DNA of 64,000 nt from Branchiostoma lanceolatum (lineage: Eukaryota; Chordata; Leptocardii; Amphioxiformes; Branchiostomatidae), in the NCBI RefSeq assembly GCF_035083965.1, contig NC_089732.1:4727383-4791382 (forward strand), read 5' to 3'. Shown here one piece after another: positions 15,001 to 23,981 of the stretch; the stretch's first letter is position 1; each line of letters begins with the position of its first letter. A program made the translations under genes and the position numbers. The notes beneath the pieces are model-generated. The model ran no database searches. It had not been told where the DNA came from and saw only the letters and a program-made list of their open reading frames with translations.

Positions 15001-18000
15001 ATATGACAAGCAGCGAATGACATGTCTTGTTTGGGACCTTACCCGTTTCTGTTCAAGTAACCACTGATGGAGAGCAGTAAAGAGGAAAAGGCATCGTAAG
15101 TATCTAACTCTAGACTCCACAGTTAGTACATACACTGGTGAAAATCATTTTATGAGTATCAAGTTTTCATCTTTTCCAATGACAAATTTCCTAGAGCGTA
15201 ATAAGATATCAAGATATCTATCTTTAATTTTGTAAAAATGTACCTTCTCCTTGTTGAGTGCGTCTTCAAAGTCTTTCACCCTTCTTGCATCATACTGCTT
15301 CTCAAGGAATATTCTGGAGAAGGTAGAGGAAAAAGAAACTTTTATTGAGAGAACACCAAAATCTATGACATATAAACTCTCATAGTAATTCCTATATCAT
15401 ACTAGTATGTTGTCTTTACCAACAGGGTTAGCCCTTCGTAGTTGGGCAGCGCTGGCTGACTGTATGTCTGTCATAGCCAAACCAATGAATAAGATAAACT
15501 TTAAGATATCTTCTAGTTCCAATAAAAGCAAACAATGCTCATGAATATCCAACTGCAGCCACTTTTAAGTAAGACAGCTGTTTGGATGCCTTTAAGCACA
15601 CTGGAAGCCAGAGTTCATACCATCCACACTTAATTTATTTCATGAAGCTGAGGCAGCCGAATGAATAAAAAGACTCTTTTTTCACATCAGAGTGATTTAT
15701 TCTACTGACATTTCGGTGACCATCTGTCACCTTCCTCAAGGCAATTCTGACTGGTTCACATTGCACTGCAGCACAGGTGTCACTGCTTATAGACACATTC
15801 CCAATGATCACTTGGTTCTGTACAACGAGTCTTTTTATTCAGTGACTTACCAACCTGATGGAACTATTCACTAAACTGATGCAGCCGTTTGAATGCTTTA
15901 GAACCCAGGAAGCCGATGTGTTCGTACCTGTTTTTGCGGATGATGTCCTTTTCGTGCCGTGCCTGCAGCAGCTGGACAGCGATCCGCCTCTCCTGCTGAG
16001 ACTGTCGCATCAGTCGGTTCACAAGCATCTCCTCGCGATGAGCTTCCTACAAACACACAACACAAAACTTCACAGTAAGCTGAATCCTACAAACACGCAA
16101 CACAAAACTTGTTAGGAGATATACAGAGTGAGCTTCCTACAAACACACAACAACACAACTGCCTAAAATTTCAAGCGACCAGAGAAAATTTATCCACAGA
16201 GCCACATCATTCTGGAAAATTCTTTCCAATGACACTTGTACTGCCACCATCACTGCCTGAGATTCAAAACGAAACTTTGTGAAAGCAGAGGAGACCTCTG
16301 ACTGTATACTTGTACATGTATTATCAAGACAGAAGGATGCCTACTACTGTAGATGCTATCTTTGTACATGCACCTACTTACTACAACAGATGTATTCAAG
16401 AGATTACCGTAAAAACGCAAAGTTTAACATTAAGCCCTCCGCAAAAGTTTCACATTCACAGAATCAAATCTTTACCTCCTGTGCGTCGTGTGCCTTCAGC
16501 TGGTCCACCAGAACTTTCCTGCGCCGTTTCTCGCGCTCCTCTCGAGCTTTGGAGTCTTCCTCCAGACGCCGCTTGATCTTCCCGATGTAATCATCATTGG
16601 CACCAGGCTGATAGGGAGAGATTGAAATGTAACTTACCATTGAATACAAAGTCATGTTATTGACTCAATCAACTCTTTACATATAACACTGTACTTGCAT
16701 AGGGAATTTACAGAAGACAGGTACAGATAGCTGAGACTTTTTTTTTATAATTCAATACTAAGGGCATCTTTAGAAATAACCTGAAATGTTTAAAAGTGTA
16801 TGCTTCAGTATGTGAATACAACACTAAGTCTTGATCTTTCTGTAATCGTCATTGGCTGAAATGGAAAGATTTCAATGTAACCATTAAATACATGTCATGG
16901 ACTTAATCATTCTCTTCACATATCATTAGAGTTGAGTACTGACTAACTAACAGGTACAGATAGCTCTGACTTTTTCATAATTCAGTACTAGGGTGTCTTT
17001 AGAAATAACCGGAAATGTCTTCTAGAACTGTATGCCTCCATACATGTATGTGAAAACCTGTTACGTACATGTTACAAAGTCAAAGGCCACCAACTTCCCT
17101 CTGTGTTTTAAAGGCTCTTCAGTTACATGTAACATTAACAGTACTGCCATCGAGGAGTTTAAGTCTATAGACATCTTGTACTCACCAATCTTTACAGACA
17201 TGATATACCAAGGATGTTCAGTGTATAATAAGCTGTGAAATGATAGTTCGTTTACAAGGTATTCTCTTTAGTCACTACAGAATGGCAACAGTAAAACTCC
17301 ACTCTGAGACTGTTATGGATGCTATATCATGTTGCAGTACCTGTATGAGGTCCACAGGGGGCGGTTTATACTCCAGGTCCTCTGTGGTGACGCTGTAGGC
17401 CAGGTCACTGCTGCCATCGTCCATTCCCGAGGTGGCGATCTGCTGAGACTTCAGTTTGTTCTCAAAGTCCTTGATTGAAATCCTGGTGTCCTGTTGGAAA
17501 AGATGTGGTTTGGGATTCGATAATGATGATGAATGATTTATTGCTTCATAATATAGCATTATGCCTTTTAGCAGCCACCAGGCTGAATTGTGATGCAACT
17601 GCATGACTTAACTTTAGTTAGTATTCAAGTTTATATTCAACAGGACATGAGGTGTATTCATAGTCAGTGAAAACATTAGTCAGTGTGCCTCTGTTTGGCC
17701 TACTGACTTAGAAAAAATCCAGTCAAAACTTTAAATTGTTCTACAACGTATAACCTAGAAAAGAATCAACACAATGCACCAATATTGGCAAAAAGAATTG
17801 GTCTTACCTCTGCTTCCTTGAACCTGCGTGCATCCTTCCTCTGCTTGATGGCCTTCAGAGTCTTACTGGGAGGAGGTTTGGGGATCTCCACTGTCGCAGC
17901 CCTATAAGAAGGAATGAAGGAAGGAACAAATGAATCAATGAATCAACAAAAAGTAACAAATGGACGGAAGAAGAAACAAATGAAAGAAAGATGGTTAGAT

Positions 18001-19092
18001 GGATGGATGAATGGACAGATAAAGGAAAGAATGAGAAAATGAATAATTTGATGTCATGACGCCCTGCTAGCTACTAGCCTGCCTGTCAGTACCTGAGCTT
18101 GGCCAGGAGCTCCGTCTGTTTCTGCCGCGCCATCCTGGCTTTCTCCACAGCCTTCTGACTCTCCTCCGACTGCAGGCGGCGGTACCTCTCCTCCTCCTCC
18201 ATCTTCTCACGGAACATCGTCTGCTCGTGCTTTGACCACTTGTCGTCGAACTTGGCCTGAAGTTTCCCCAGGTTCTGGTCCGTCTGACGCGGAGTCAGGA
18301 TCTTCAGTCTCTGCACACACAAACAAGCAAGACAAGAGTTATCAACTGAAATAATCATAAATTATGGACCTACGGCAATTTGTTAATAACGCACCTGCAA
18401 AGCAAGTGGCATATGACTGTATCAGTCGCAAAATGAATGTAAACTGTTACTGTAACAGTGTATTTGTGTATCCTAATATACGTAGTCTTTTTTGAGTGCA
18501 AACTTTCTGCACTCACAGTGCTCTTTTGAGCCTGAATCACAGCAAAACAAGTCTGTGTAAAAGACCCTCCTGAATACAGAAATCTAAACAAGAATTTTTG
18601 AAGTAGCTAGTCATAGTGCAATGGACCAGATCTTGCTATTGCCAGAGTGTGTAGACATATACACCATGTAGTCACAAAACATATGTAGAAATGTTACCTA
18701 AACTAACTAGGTAAACCTAGTTAAGCTACTACTAGTAGGTAAACCCCATTTTTGTTAGTCTGATTACTAACCTCCTTGTATATTTCACTCTCTATTCCCT
18801 CCAGCTTGACGGGCGCGGCAGGCCTCATGGTCTCCATGGCAACCCCAGTCAGGTTGGCTTTCTGTTTCCTTCCGAGGCCGATGAAGAGCTGGTAAAGCAA
18901 CCTGTGTAGAAAATGTCTGTGTGTGAGACCTATATTGGCAAACTACCAGAAACAGAATGAGATTTAACATTGACCAGCAAGTCTCACTACGTTTGCATGC
19001 GAGTTAAAGTCTCTGATTGGACAATCCAACATTCCCATTTTTTTTTGGGGTGCGTTTGGTATTCAGACTTCCTCTCTCTCTCTCTCTTGTGC

Positions 19093-19161
<69 letters not shown>

Positions 19162-21526
19162 ATGCATGCAAGCACATGCTATTAACTTGAATGCTGTTTT
19201 ATAGATCCTGGTGCTCTCTAAGGCAGCTATTTTCTGATGAGTCTGACTTATTTGAGTAATCCAATACCTGAAACAAGTGCTGAACTGAGATTGCTATGAT
19301 CGTAATGGCAGCATTATATATGATAGCAAATGCAGTGACATAAAGTTGGACCTATCCTTGAGGGTCTGCTTGGGGGTCCTGACAATGCTTCATGCTGAAT
19401 TCAGAAGAGCTCCCTATGTATTACGCAAAATTTGGTCGCCTCCCTACGAATTAGGTGAATAAGAAGGCTTTCCTAACAAATTACAGGAAATGGAAATAGG
19501 TTACCTACACCTTACGGAATAGAGCATGCAGGGTACTTAACATGAACTACTTAACGACAGTTCATTATGTTCTCTTCTGTTACGAGGTTCCACGTCACTC
19601 TTATACTTACGAAACTGTAACATACTCGATATAGATCATGCTTACATCCGTTGTACAGACAGATTCATTTAATGATAGATACCAACTTGTACTGTCTATT
19701 GTTATTTTCCTTTTATCCATTTTGTATTTATGCATGTCATTATATGTCTCTTTGTTGTATGTGTTTAGTAGAAGGCTTCAAATAAGCAATCGCTTCCTGC
19801 CTGATACTCAGTAAACATATAGTATTTTTACGAATAAGATAAAAAATAAATGCAGGCCCTAGTCCTTACCTTGTGGCGACCCCGTGCTGTTCTGTCATGA
19901 TGGAGTGAGCGATGTTGGTGTCGAAGTCGACCTCCAACAAACGCAGTGTCGGCTCCAGCCGTGTGAAGTTGTTGAGTTTAGACTCAGCAGTCCTGTAGGG
20001 GAAAATAAATAAACAGCTAATCAATGTCCACACTCAATCATTATCCATGTTTTTGTCTGTTGTTTCAAGTTGTTTTAACCTCCTTGGTTGTTCTCCATCT
20101 CGCGAGGGTTAAGATGTACTTGCACATAGATGTTGTGCCTTGATGGCAAAACGCCAGGTGCCTCTGTCCCTTAGGATAACACTGTGTAGGTTGAGGAGGT
20201 AAATGTCTTCCAGTAATATGTAGCGAAGCATTATATATGCCTATTCTTGAATTCAGTGCAATTCATAGGCGGCCCTTCTGAATAAGCATATTAAGGCGTT
20301 AAAAATTTGCTTGGTCCCCCCCATGCAGGCTCCCTATGTTGAAAAATCTAGTAGTTGTACATGCAACTTTGTGTTAAGTTTTCTGCAATTACATGTGAAA
20401 TACACTTTGAAGAAAAGGTCTCCCAGTTATATGATGCACACACAAAATGAGAAAATACCATTAGTAATATATTTCAAAACATATACTGGATGATCTTCAT
20501 CCCGGATCAACAAAACCTATAATAAAAACAATACCTCAATCTGTTTAGCAACTATGTTCACTAATTCCTTTTAGTAAATTCGTTTTCAATCTATTTGATT
20601 CACAAACCTGTTCTGTGAGAACTTGTCAAAGTCATTCTGCAGCTGGTATCTGGCCAGCAGCTCTCCGATGAGGAAGCCATTGGAGAAATCCTTTGAAAAG
20701 GTCTTGTTGTCTGCATTGAGAAAGGTGGCATACAAGACGTTGTCATAAAAGAATATAACTTTAAGCTCAGTGTAGACAAAACCTCCAAATCCACAAGAAA
20801 AATTTCTCTTTGAAATTGCATAAAAAAAGGGCTCGGTACGATAAAGGAGGTATCATGAATAATAATTTGCAGAAGACAGTAAGTACATTGTATTTCGAGC
20901 CCTGTTAGCCTGAATTCGATCAAGCCTCCTGTGACCGCTCGCCGCCCTGTAACCGCCTCGGGGAGGGGACAGAAATCCCCGGACAGCTGGAGGTTGTGTT
21001 ATACAGACTAGAGCCCTGTGTGTCACTGTAAATTTTGTGTTCTAATCAAAAGCAGATGCGAGGTCCCTAGGGAACCACCATTACCAACTACGCGTCCCCC
21101 TTTCGACCACGTTTTCCCCTGACATTCTGTTCTATGTCTTTATCAAAATGAGCTATTGAAAATTGGAGACATTTCTTGATAAACAAAACTGGAGAATTTT
21201 GTGAAGTGACCGCGCTTTTGGCACTGCTTCAATTTTTTCAAGAAATGAACCCATTTTAGGTCATACTAGCATCACAGTGAGGCTTACTCAGCCTTCAGAT
21301 TGTTAGCAAGATTCTATATTGTCTTTTGTTTAATTGTAAGACTTCTGGACTGAAATCGTGACGTGCTACCGCCGAACGTTGCCTTCGCGACCACCGCCCC
21401 CCTCCCCACGAAACGATCACATCGTTGCGTTCACTCAGACACGATCTTACGCCCTTTTACAAACTTACCGACGGGCTTGGACAGCTTCACCTCGTCGTTC
21501 AACCATCTACACAATATCTCCGTCAT
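1..21526 (-). CDS. SPEF2: SPEF2 (sperm flagellar protein 2 / CPC1-like), 5' part, continues past left edge
   Basis: SPEF2/CPC1 is a large scaffold of the C1b projection of the ciliary central apparatus, needed for motility of cilia and sperm tails. I read 33 exons that join in phase, from the start codon at 21526: 21526-21469, 20710-20608, 19992-19870, 18901-18772, 18310-18093, 17901-17808, 17490-17341, 16607-16476, 16046-15928, 15313-15244, 15063-15043 (21-bp micro-exon), 14012-13825, 13437-13365, 12369-12274, 11802-11689, 11030-10928, 9920-9823, 9405-9297, 9117-9016, 8581-8451, 7871-7768, 7362-7230, 6550-6415, 5867-5732, 5191-5050, 4500-4323, 3622-3466, 3081-2970, 2360-2233, 1692-1554, 1178-1041, 682-566, 144-1. 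Domains: a CH-like N-terminus (residues 1-138, with FSNGFLIGELLARYQLQ), charged coiled-coil segments, then an adenylate-kinase-like fold with P-loop GKLFGGKS (582-589), GWILDGFP (786-793) and VVILFDIPDD (849-858). Charged low-complexity linkers follow. About 1332 codons are present; vertebrate SPEF2 has about 1800. Least certain are the micro-exon and any small exon I missed. Confidence 0.93.
1405..1443. repeat. Short perfect hairpin
   Basis: AATAATGACCAATCAC is followed after a short spacer by its reverse complement GTGATTGGTCATTATT. This may be the remnant of a small foldback element. It lies in a SPEF2 intron, and I see no link to splicing. Confidence 0.75.
1726..1815 (-). pseudogene. Truncated duplicate of a SPEF2 exon
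   Basis: On the minus strand this reads REDYKKCLKLAGGKQEFLSH, closely matching REDYKKYLKRPDGKQEFLSH in the real exon at 1692-1554. A usable acceptor (CTTAG before GGAGGACTATAAG) is retained. The copy stops after NNIPE, the homologous donor is missing, and the frame runs to a stop shortly after. By eye about 85% of bases are identical. It could be spliced in as an early-terminating exon, but it is more likely inert. Confidence 0.8.
1866..2228. repeat. Three diverged tandem copies of a ~120-bp unit in a SPEF2 intron
   Basis: Each unit starts near TTCAGCACCAAGGACAGGA and runs through a TAACATTTCCCTGTAGTAAC-like stretch to TCTTCCTAAAGAAGTAAACA. Copies begin near 1868, 1977 and 2112. The last copy abuts the donor side of the exon at 2360-2233. 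The same CAGCACCAAGGACAGG core recurs at 10390 and 10535, so the unit belongs to a dispersed family. Confidence 0.7.
2375..2490. repeat. Dispersed repeat 'CCCATCTCCGTTT', copy 1
   Basis: AAAGTCCTTGCC, then GGTGCCCATCTCCGTTTCC and TAGCCCTTGGGCCACACA, match segments at 39405-39590 and 43040-43200 in order and orientation. Three copies at unlinked sites indicate a mobile repeat of at least 100 bp; I cannot assign its class. Confidence 0.7.
6975..7198 (-). mobile_element. tRNA-derived SINE, family A (reverse)
   Basis: On the minus strand the right part reads TTGTAGCTCAATTGGTAGCA (box A-like), and about 40 bp later GGGAGACCCCGGTTCGAATC (box B-like). A non-tRNA tail then includes GGGCTGCACCGTCTTTCGG. 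Copies with the same head and tail lie at 51545, 54363, 54967 and 59133. It sits in a SPEF2 intron. Confidence 0.78.
8040..8230. mobile_element. MITE 'TACTGTAAATGC', degenerate copy
   Basis: The right end is GCATTTACAGTA, the shared terminus of the copies at 12238, 23884 and 31851. The interior has the GCAGTGGTTTTA motif of the family in the opposite sense. The left end is decayed. Confidence 0.55.
10380..10620. repeat. Two tandem copies of the 'TTTTCAGCACCAAGG' repeat
   Basis: GGTTTTCAGCACCAAGG starts near 10381 and again near 10532. Each is followed by an ACAGAGCTCTG-like stretch about 75-80 bp later. The same family is seen at 1866-2228. It is intronic in SPEF2. Confidence 0.65.
10699..10876. 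mobile_element. ~190-bp MITE 'CCGCCACNNTGAAAA', copy 1
   Basis: The element starts GGGTACATAATTCCACCACC and ends with the near inverted repeat TTTTTTTCAAAGTGAAGGAT then TTGTGTAACC. The interior carries CCCCCAGTATAATGCACTCC and TAAACTGTGCATACC. Copies lie at 12491, 34784 and 62314. Imperfect ~25-bp terminal inverted repeats and short length fit a non-autonomous DNA transposon. Confidence 0.8.
10928..11030 (-). other. SPEF2: SPEF2 exon with adenylate-kinase P-loop
   Basis: This 103-bp exon encodes a proline run, then FPVRACAVGKLFGGKSSALR. GxxxxGKS is a Walker A motif, so the nucleotide-binding residues of the adenylate-kinase-like domain look intact. The proline run directly before the P-loop strand is an unusual linker. 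Confidence 0.85.
11385..11432 (-). pseudogene. Duplicate of the 3' end of a SPEF2 exon, donor destroyed
   Basis: The minus strand reads QRIFNIVSPPK, identical to the end of the real exon 11802-11689. In the real exon AAG is followed by GTGGGAATA. Here AAG is followed by ATAGGAATC, so the donor GT is now AT. No acceptor-side sequence is present, so the fragment cannot act as an exon. Confidence 0.82.
12063..12249. mobile_element. MITE 'TACTGTAAATGC', left-truncated copy
   Basis: GATTTAATTCAGCGGTAGGG, AGTTCACGGTTGAAACAA and the right end GCATTTACAGTA match the copies at 31634 and 23698. The left end is replaced by another repeat (CTATCCAGTTGCTTG) that also occurs near 13762. Intronic in SPEF2. 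Confidence 0.75.
12491..12680. mobile_element. ~190-bp MITE 'CCGCCACNNTGAAAA', copy 2
   Basis: GGGTACATAATTCCGCCACC at the left pairs with TTTTTCAAAGTGGCAGATTT then TTGTAAC at the right. The interior matches copy 1, including CCCCCAGTATAATGCACTCC and AGAGATCTCTCAA. Confidence 0.82.
13691..13722 (-). pseudogene. Duplicate of a SPEF2 exon end, donor destroyed
   Basis: The minus strand has GGGAGCTGACAGAAAAATGAG. The real exon end at 13825 reads GGGAGCTGACAGAAAA then GTGAG. The copy has lost the donor GT to AT and covers only about 18 exonic bases plus some intron. Confidence 0.7.
14061..14190 (-). mobile_element. CR1/L2-like retrotransposon 3' end fragment
   Basis: On the minus strand it reads AAAGGTTTGGTGTGACAGGT, then GTGTAATACAACC, and a TGCCACGCTGCGTGCCTGCA-like stretch. 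It ends in a GATACAGATACAG tail. This matches the 3' UTR of the element at 29475-30215, which carries the coding part. Confidence 0.75.
15420..15505. repeat. Dispersed repeat shared with 21925-22010
   Basis: GTTAGCCCTTCGTAGTTGGG, CAGCGCTGGCTG and ATAGCCAAACCAATGAATAA resemble TATAGCCCTTGGTTTGGCTA, CAGCCCTGGCTG and CAGCCAAACCAATAGATAAA at 21925. A short interspersed element of unknown class. Confidence 0.6.
15665..15850. repeat. Dispersed repeat 'TTCCTCAAGGCAATTCTGAC', copy 1
   Basis: CACCTTCCTCAAGGCAATTC then TGACTGGTTCACATTGCACT resembles ACCTTCAGGGTAATTCTGAC and TGGTTTACTTTGCACTGCAG at 35551-35595, and a TTCTTCAGGGCAATGCTGGC segment at 63360. Both ends carry GAATAAAAAGACT or its complement, so it has inverted termini. 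Confidence 0.6.
16038..16160 (-). repeat. Tandem copies of a SPEF2 splice acceptor
   Basis: The real exon begins after TTTGTAG at 16046, reading GAAGCTCATCGC. On the minus strand the same TGTGTTTGTAGGAAGCTCA module recurs near 16131-16150, and a variant with TTTGTAGGATTCAG lies near 16082-16100. Three successive acceptor-like sites therefore precede one exon. Confidence 0.75.
16600..17025. repeat. Two diverged direct copies (~190 bp) that include a SPEF2 exon start
   Basis: The segment from 16590 (exon start, TAATCATCATTGGCACC) through ACAGGTACAGATAGCTGAGA, AATTCAATACTAAGGG and TTTAGAAATAACCTGAAATG is repeated from about 16843. There it reads TAATCGTCATTGGCTGAAAT, CAGGTACAGATAGCTCTGAC and TTTAGAAATAACCGGAAATG. 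The second copy carries about 15 bases of exon 8 plus an acceptor-like CAG. Confidence 0.72.
19097..19160. repeat. (GT)n microsatellite
   Basis: Uninterrupted GT dinucleotides follow a short TCTC run at 19073-19087. Intronic in SPEF2. Confidence 0.95.
20608..21526 (-). other. SPEF2: SPEF2 first two coding exons: start of CH-like domain
   Basis: The start codon lies at 21526-21524 and opens with MTEILCRWLNDEVKLSKPV. A CGGTAAG donor follows at 21469, and the next exon (20710-20608) completes the split Asp codon and reads NKTFSKDFSNGFLIGELLAR. This is the signature of the SPEF-type calponin-homology domain, which in the family binds microtubules or central-pair partners. The in-phase join and family match fix this as the true N-terminus. 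I see no convincing TATA box upstream; the surrounding sequence is fairly GC-rich. Confidence 0.88.
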
Positions 21527-22949
21527 CTTGGATCCTCCAGAGTTTTCGATTCAGACTCAAAATGCTGTCAAACTCTATCCAAAACCAGGAGCCGTCGCCA
21601 TCATCGGCGATATAAACAATAAAACCAAGATGGCGTTGTTGCTAGGGAACAGCGGTGATAAGAACCTTGCTGTGATTGGTCAGTTTTGACGTCGATTTTG
21701 TTACAGTTAATTTGATTGGCGAAAAGTTCCGCGGGGAAACTCGAAATCGCACAAGTGTCTGTTTAGGCACCTTCTTGTAAGAATGTAAGATTTTATATGA
21801 AGAATATGGAGAGGGAAAAGAATATTTGATATTAAGATACTTCAAGATAAAGGGCTGCATATGCTAACTTGTGCCAAACACAGCTATTGAACAAAATAAG
21901 TGACATCAAACTTTATACAATATAGCCCTTGGTTTGGCTAGTTAGGCAGCCCTGGCTGTGTGTGCTGAACAGCCAAACCAATAGATAAATAACTGAATAA
22001 ACTTTATTTCAAGTTTTTACGACCACATCTAGATTTTTTGCACTGTAAGTGCTCAAAACTTACCTAAAATCTATCTTCCCATACAGAGTGTCCAAAAATG
22101 AAATCATGATAACAAGTTCTAACACTTTGGAAGCAATGTCTTTTTCAAGATTTATTTCAAAAACCACAGGTATAATACATGACATACACATGCAACATTA
22201 CTATGGATATACATATACATGTATGTCTAAAACAATGTCTATAGCATAACAGTACCCACTCATGAAATATCTACCACCTTGATAAAATGATAACAATTAT
22301 TAAAACATACTCTTCATAGTGTTAGGTTCTATACACAAACATAATATTCCTGAAGCTAAACTCCTGAATGCTCTCTGCAGAAATAGCTAGTCATACAAAA
22401 AGATTTTACAGTGACACAAAATATTGTCAGGTATGTTCTACTGTACAATTGTGCATATTGCATATAATAGTGACCATACTATGGTCCTTCTGGGAATAGG
22501 TTTGCATAATTTGACAGAACTTACTTCAATACTTGACATGACAATGATAATAAAGGATGTAAAAAAGTGAATGAGAATATATACATTCAAACATGTGACT
22601 TAGCCTGATAATCATATATCTACTACCCTATCAAAATATACATTATCTCATAGATACAACATTTCCTTTTTATTCTGTCTCAGAAAAGGTCATAGAAAAT
22701 ATACAAAACATCTCCACGGTCACTTTTTAATAGTTTGATAAAAGTCTGATAAAACCTCTTATCTATACAGTATTTGACAGAAGTAAACTATAGTGTCAGC
22801 AAGGTATTCTCCAGCCCTATGTTTTCATCTTGTCATCTTACCAAATGTTTACACTAAAACATACCAGAGCAAAGGAAATAAAATGTTGTGGCATTAGAAA
22901 GGGAGAGGAGTAGCAGATTTCTGTTCTTGCCATTTGAAAAAGTGGATGC

Positions 22950-23215
22950 CATATTGCATGCCATCAAGTACCAGATTTATCAACCAAGAATTGAGGTGTT
23001 CAAAAATCTGTTTTTCCCTAGAACTATTGTAGAGTGAAACTCATTGCCACCAAGTACTGCAGGGGCATCCTCATAGTGCCTACAGTTAGATGCACAAAGG
23101 TTAGGTGTGACAGGTTGTTCAGTGTAATATAACTAGCTGCCGCCACGCCGCATGCCAGCGAAGTTGACGTGCAACACTGAAGGGCAGTTATACCAGCTAT
23201 ATAGATACAGCTACA
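22950..23215 (+). mobile_element. CR1/L2-like retrotransposon 3' end, decayed
   Basis: Translation shows TKYQIYQ-like then PRIEVFKNLFFPRTIVE, matching PRIDVFKNSYFPRTIVEWNS in the copy at 29.9-30.1 kb, with a stop where that copy has Trp. The 3' UTR has GTGACAGGTTGTTCAGTGTA and ends at TATATAGATACAG. Confidence 0.85.
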
Positions 23216-23612
23216 AAACAGTATAGTACACCTTAAAAGTGTTAGCAGGCTCCGTTAACACCACGTTTCATGGCATACAGGATTAGGGGTTAAGATACGG
23301 CTTTTTGACCTCGTCTCGTGCCTATATGATATGCTCAGATATAGCATTGACTGCTCAGAAATATGGCATTGACCGCCTCAAATGGCAATGACTCTTTCCT
23401 AGACAGAAGCGTGCGGAGGAGCAAAGATGATCAATATCGTATCATATCAGACAGACTATCAGAGCCACTCTGTCACCTGTATGTCTGCTCAACTCATCAG
23501 ACGTTGTCTTGAAACTCCTCCAACTCAAGTGGCCATTCACTTACATCAACATGTTAAGAGGACAGAAGCCAAACTGAAACCGGCTAGTTGCAACAAACAA
23601 AGTGGGAAATGA

Positions 23613-23618
23613 TTTATT
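23613..23618 (-). terminator. Candidate poly(A) signal of the 259-aa gene
   Basis: AATAAA on the minus strand lies about 365 bases past the stop codon at 23982. It is the first canonical hexamer I noticed downstream. Confidence 0.35.
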
Positions 23619-23697
23619 GACTTTTTTCACAGTATGCCGCTGTCTTCTGTTTATGTTCCTCTCAATTTATCAAACTTGACAAAATCTTGAAGTAAAT

Positions 23698-23895
23698 ACT
23701 GTAAATGCAGAAATGTTTGCAGGGATTTAATTTTACAATAAAGAGAAAATGGTGTGTTCACGGTGGTTTTAAGCTCGCGTTTGAAACAACAGTAGCGCTA
23801 CAGTCACATAATGGAAACACTTTTCACGGTGATTTTAAGTTCGCAGTGAAAACCAGGAACATAAAACCACCGCGAACATTTCTGCATTTACAGTA
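23698..23895. mobile_element. MITE with TACTGTAAATGC terminal inverted repeats
   Basis: It begins TACTGTAAATGCAGAAATGT and ends ACATTTCTGCATTTACAGTA, a near-perfect 20-bp inverted repeat pair. The interior has GGTGGTTTTAAG and AAAACCACCGCGAAC, also complementary. This is the best-preserved copy in the window. Confidence 0.88.
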
Positions 23896-23981
23896 TCTCC
23901 CATCTGGCAATAATCATAAAGGAGACAGTGTGTCTTGGGAGGAGATGGCACTACCACACAGCCTGAAGAATTGCTGACTCC

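Larger units (their letters stand above)
21527..23981. other. Intergenic interval between SPEF2 and the 259-aa gene
   Basis: This holds the presumed SPEF2 promoter (21.53-21.75 kb, fairly GC-rich). It also holds a short dispersed repeat (21925-22010), a retrotransposon fragment (22950-23215), a MITE (23698-23895) and the 3' UTR of the next gene. Between 22.02 and 22.95 kb I see only AT-rich sequence without gene or repeat signals. Confidence 0.6.
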
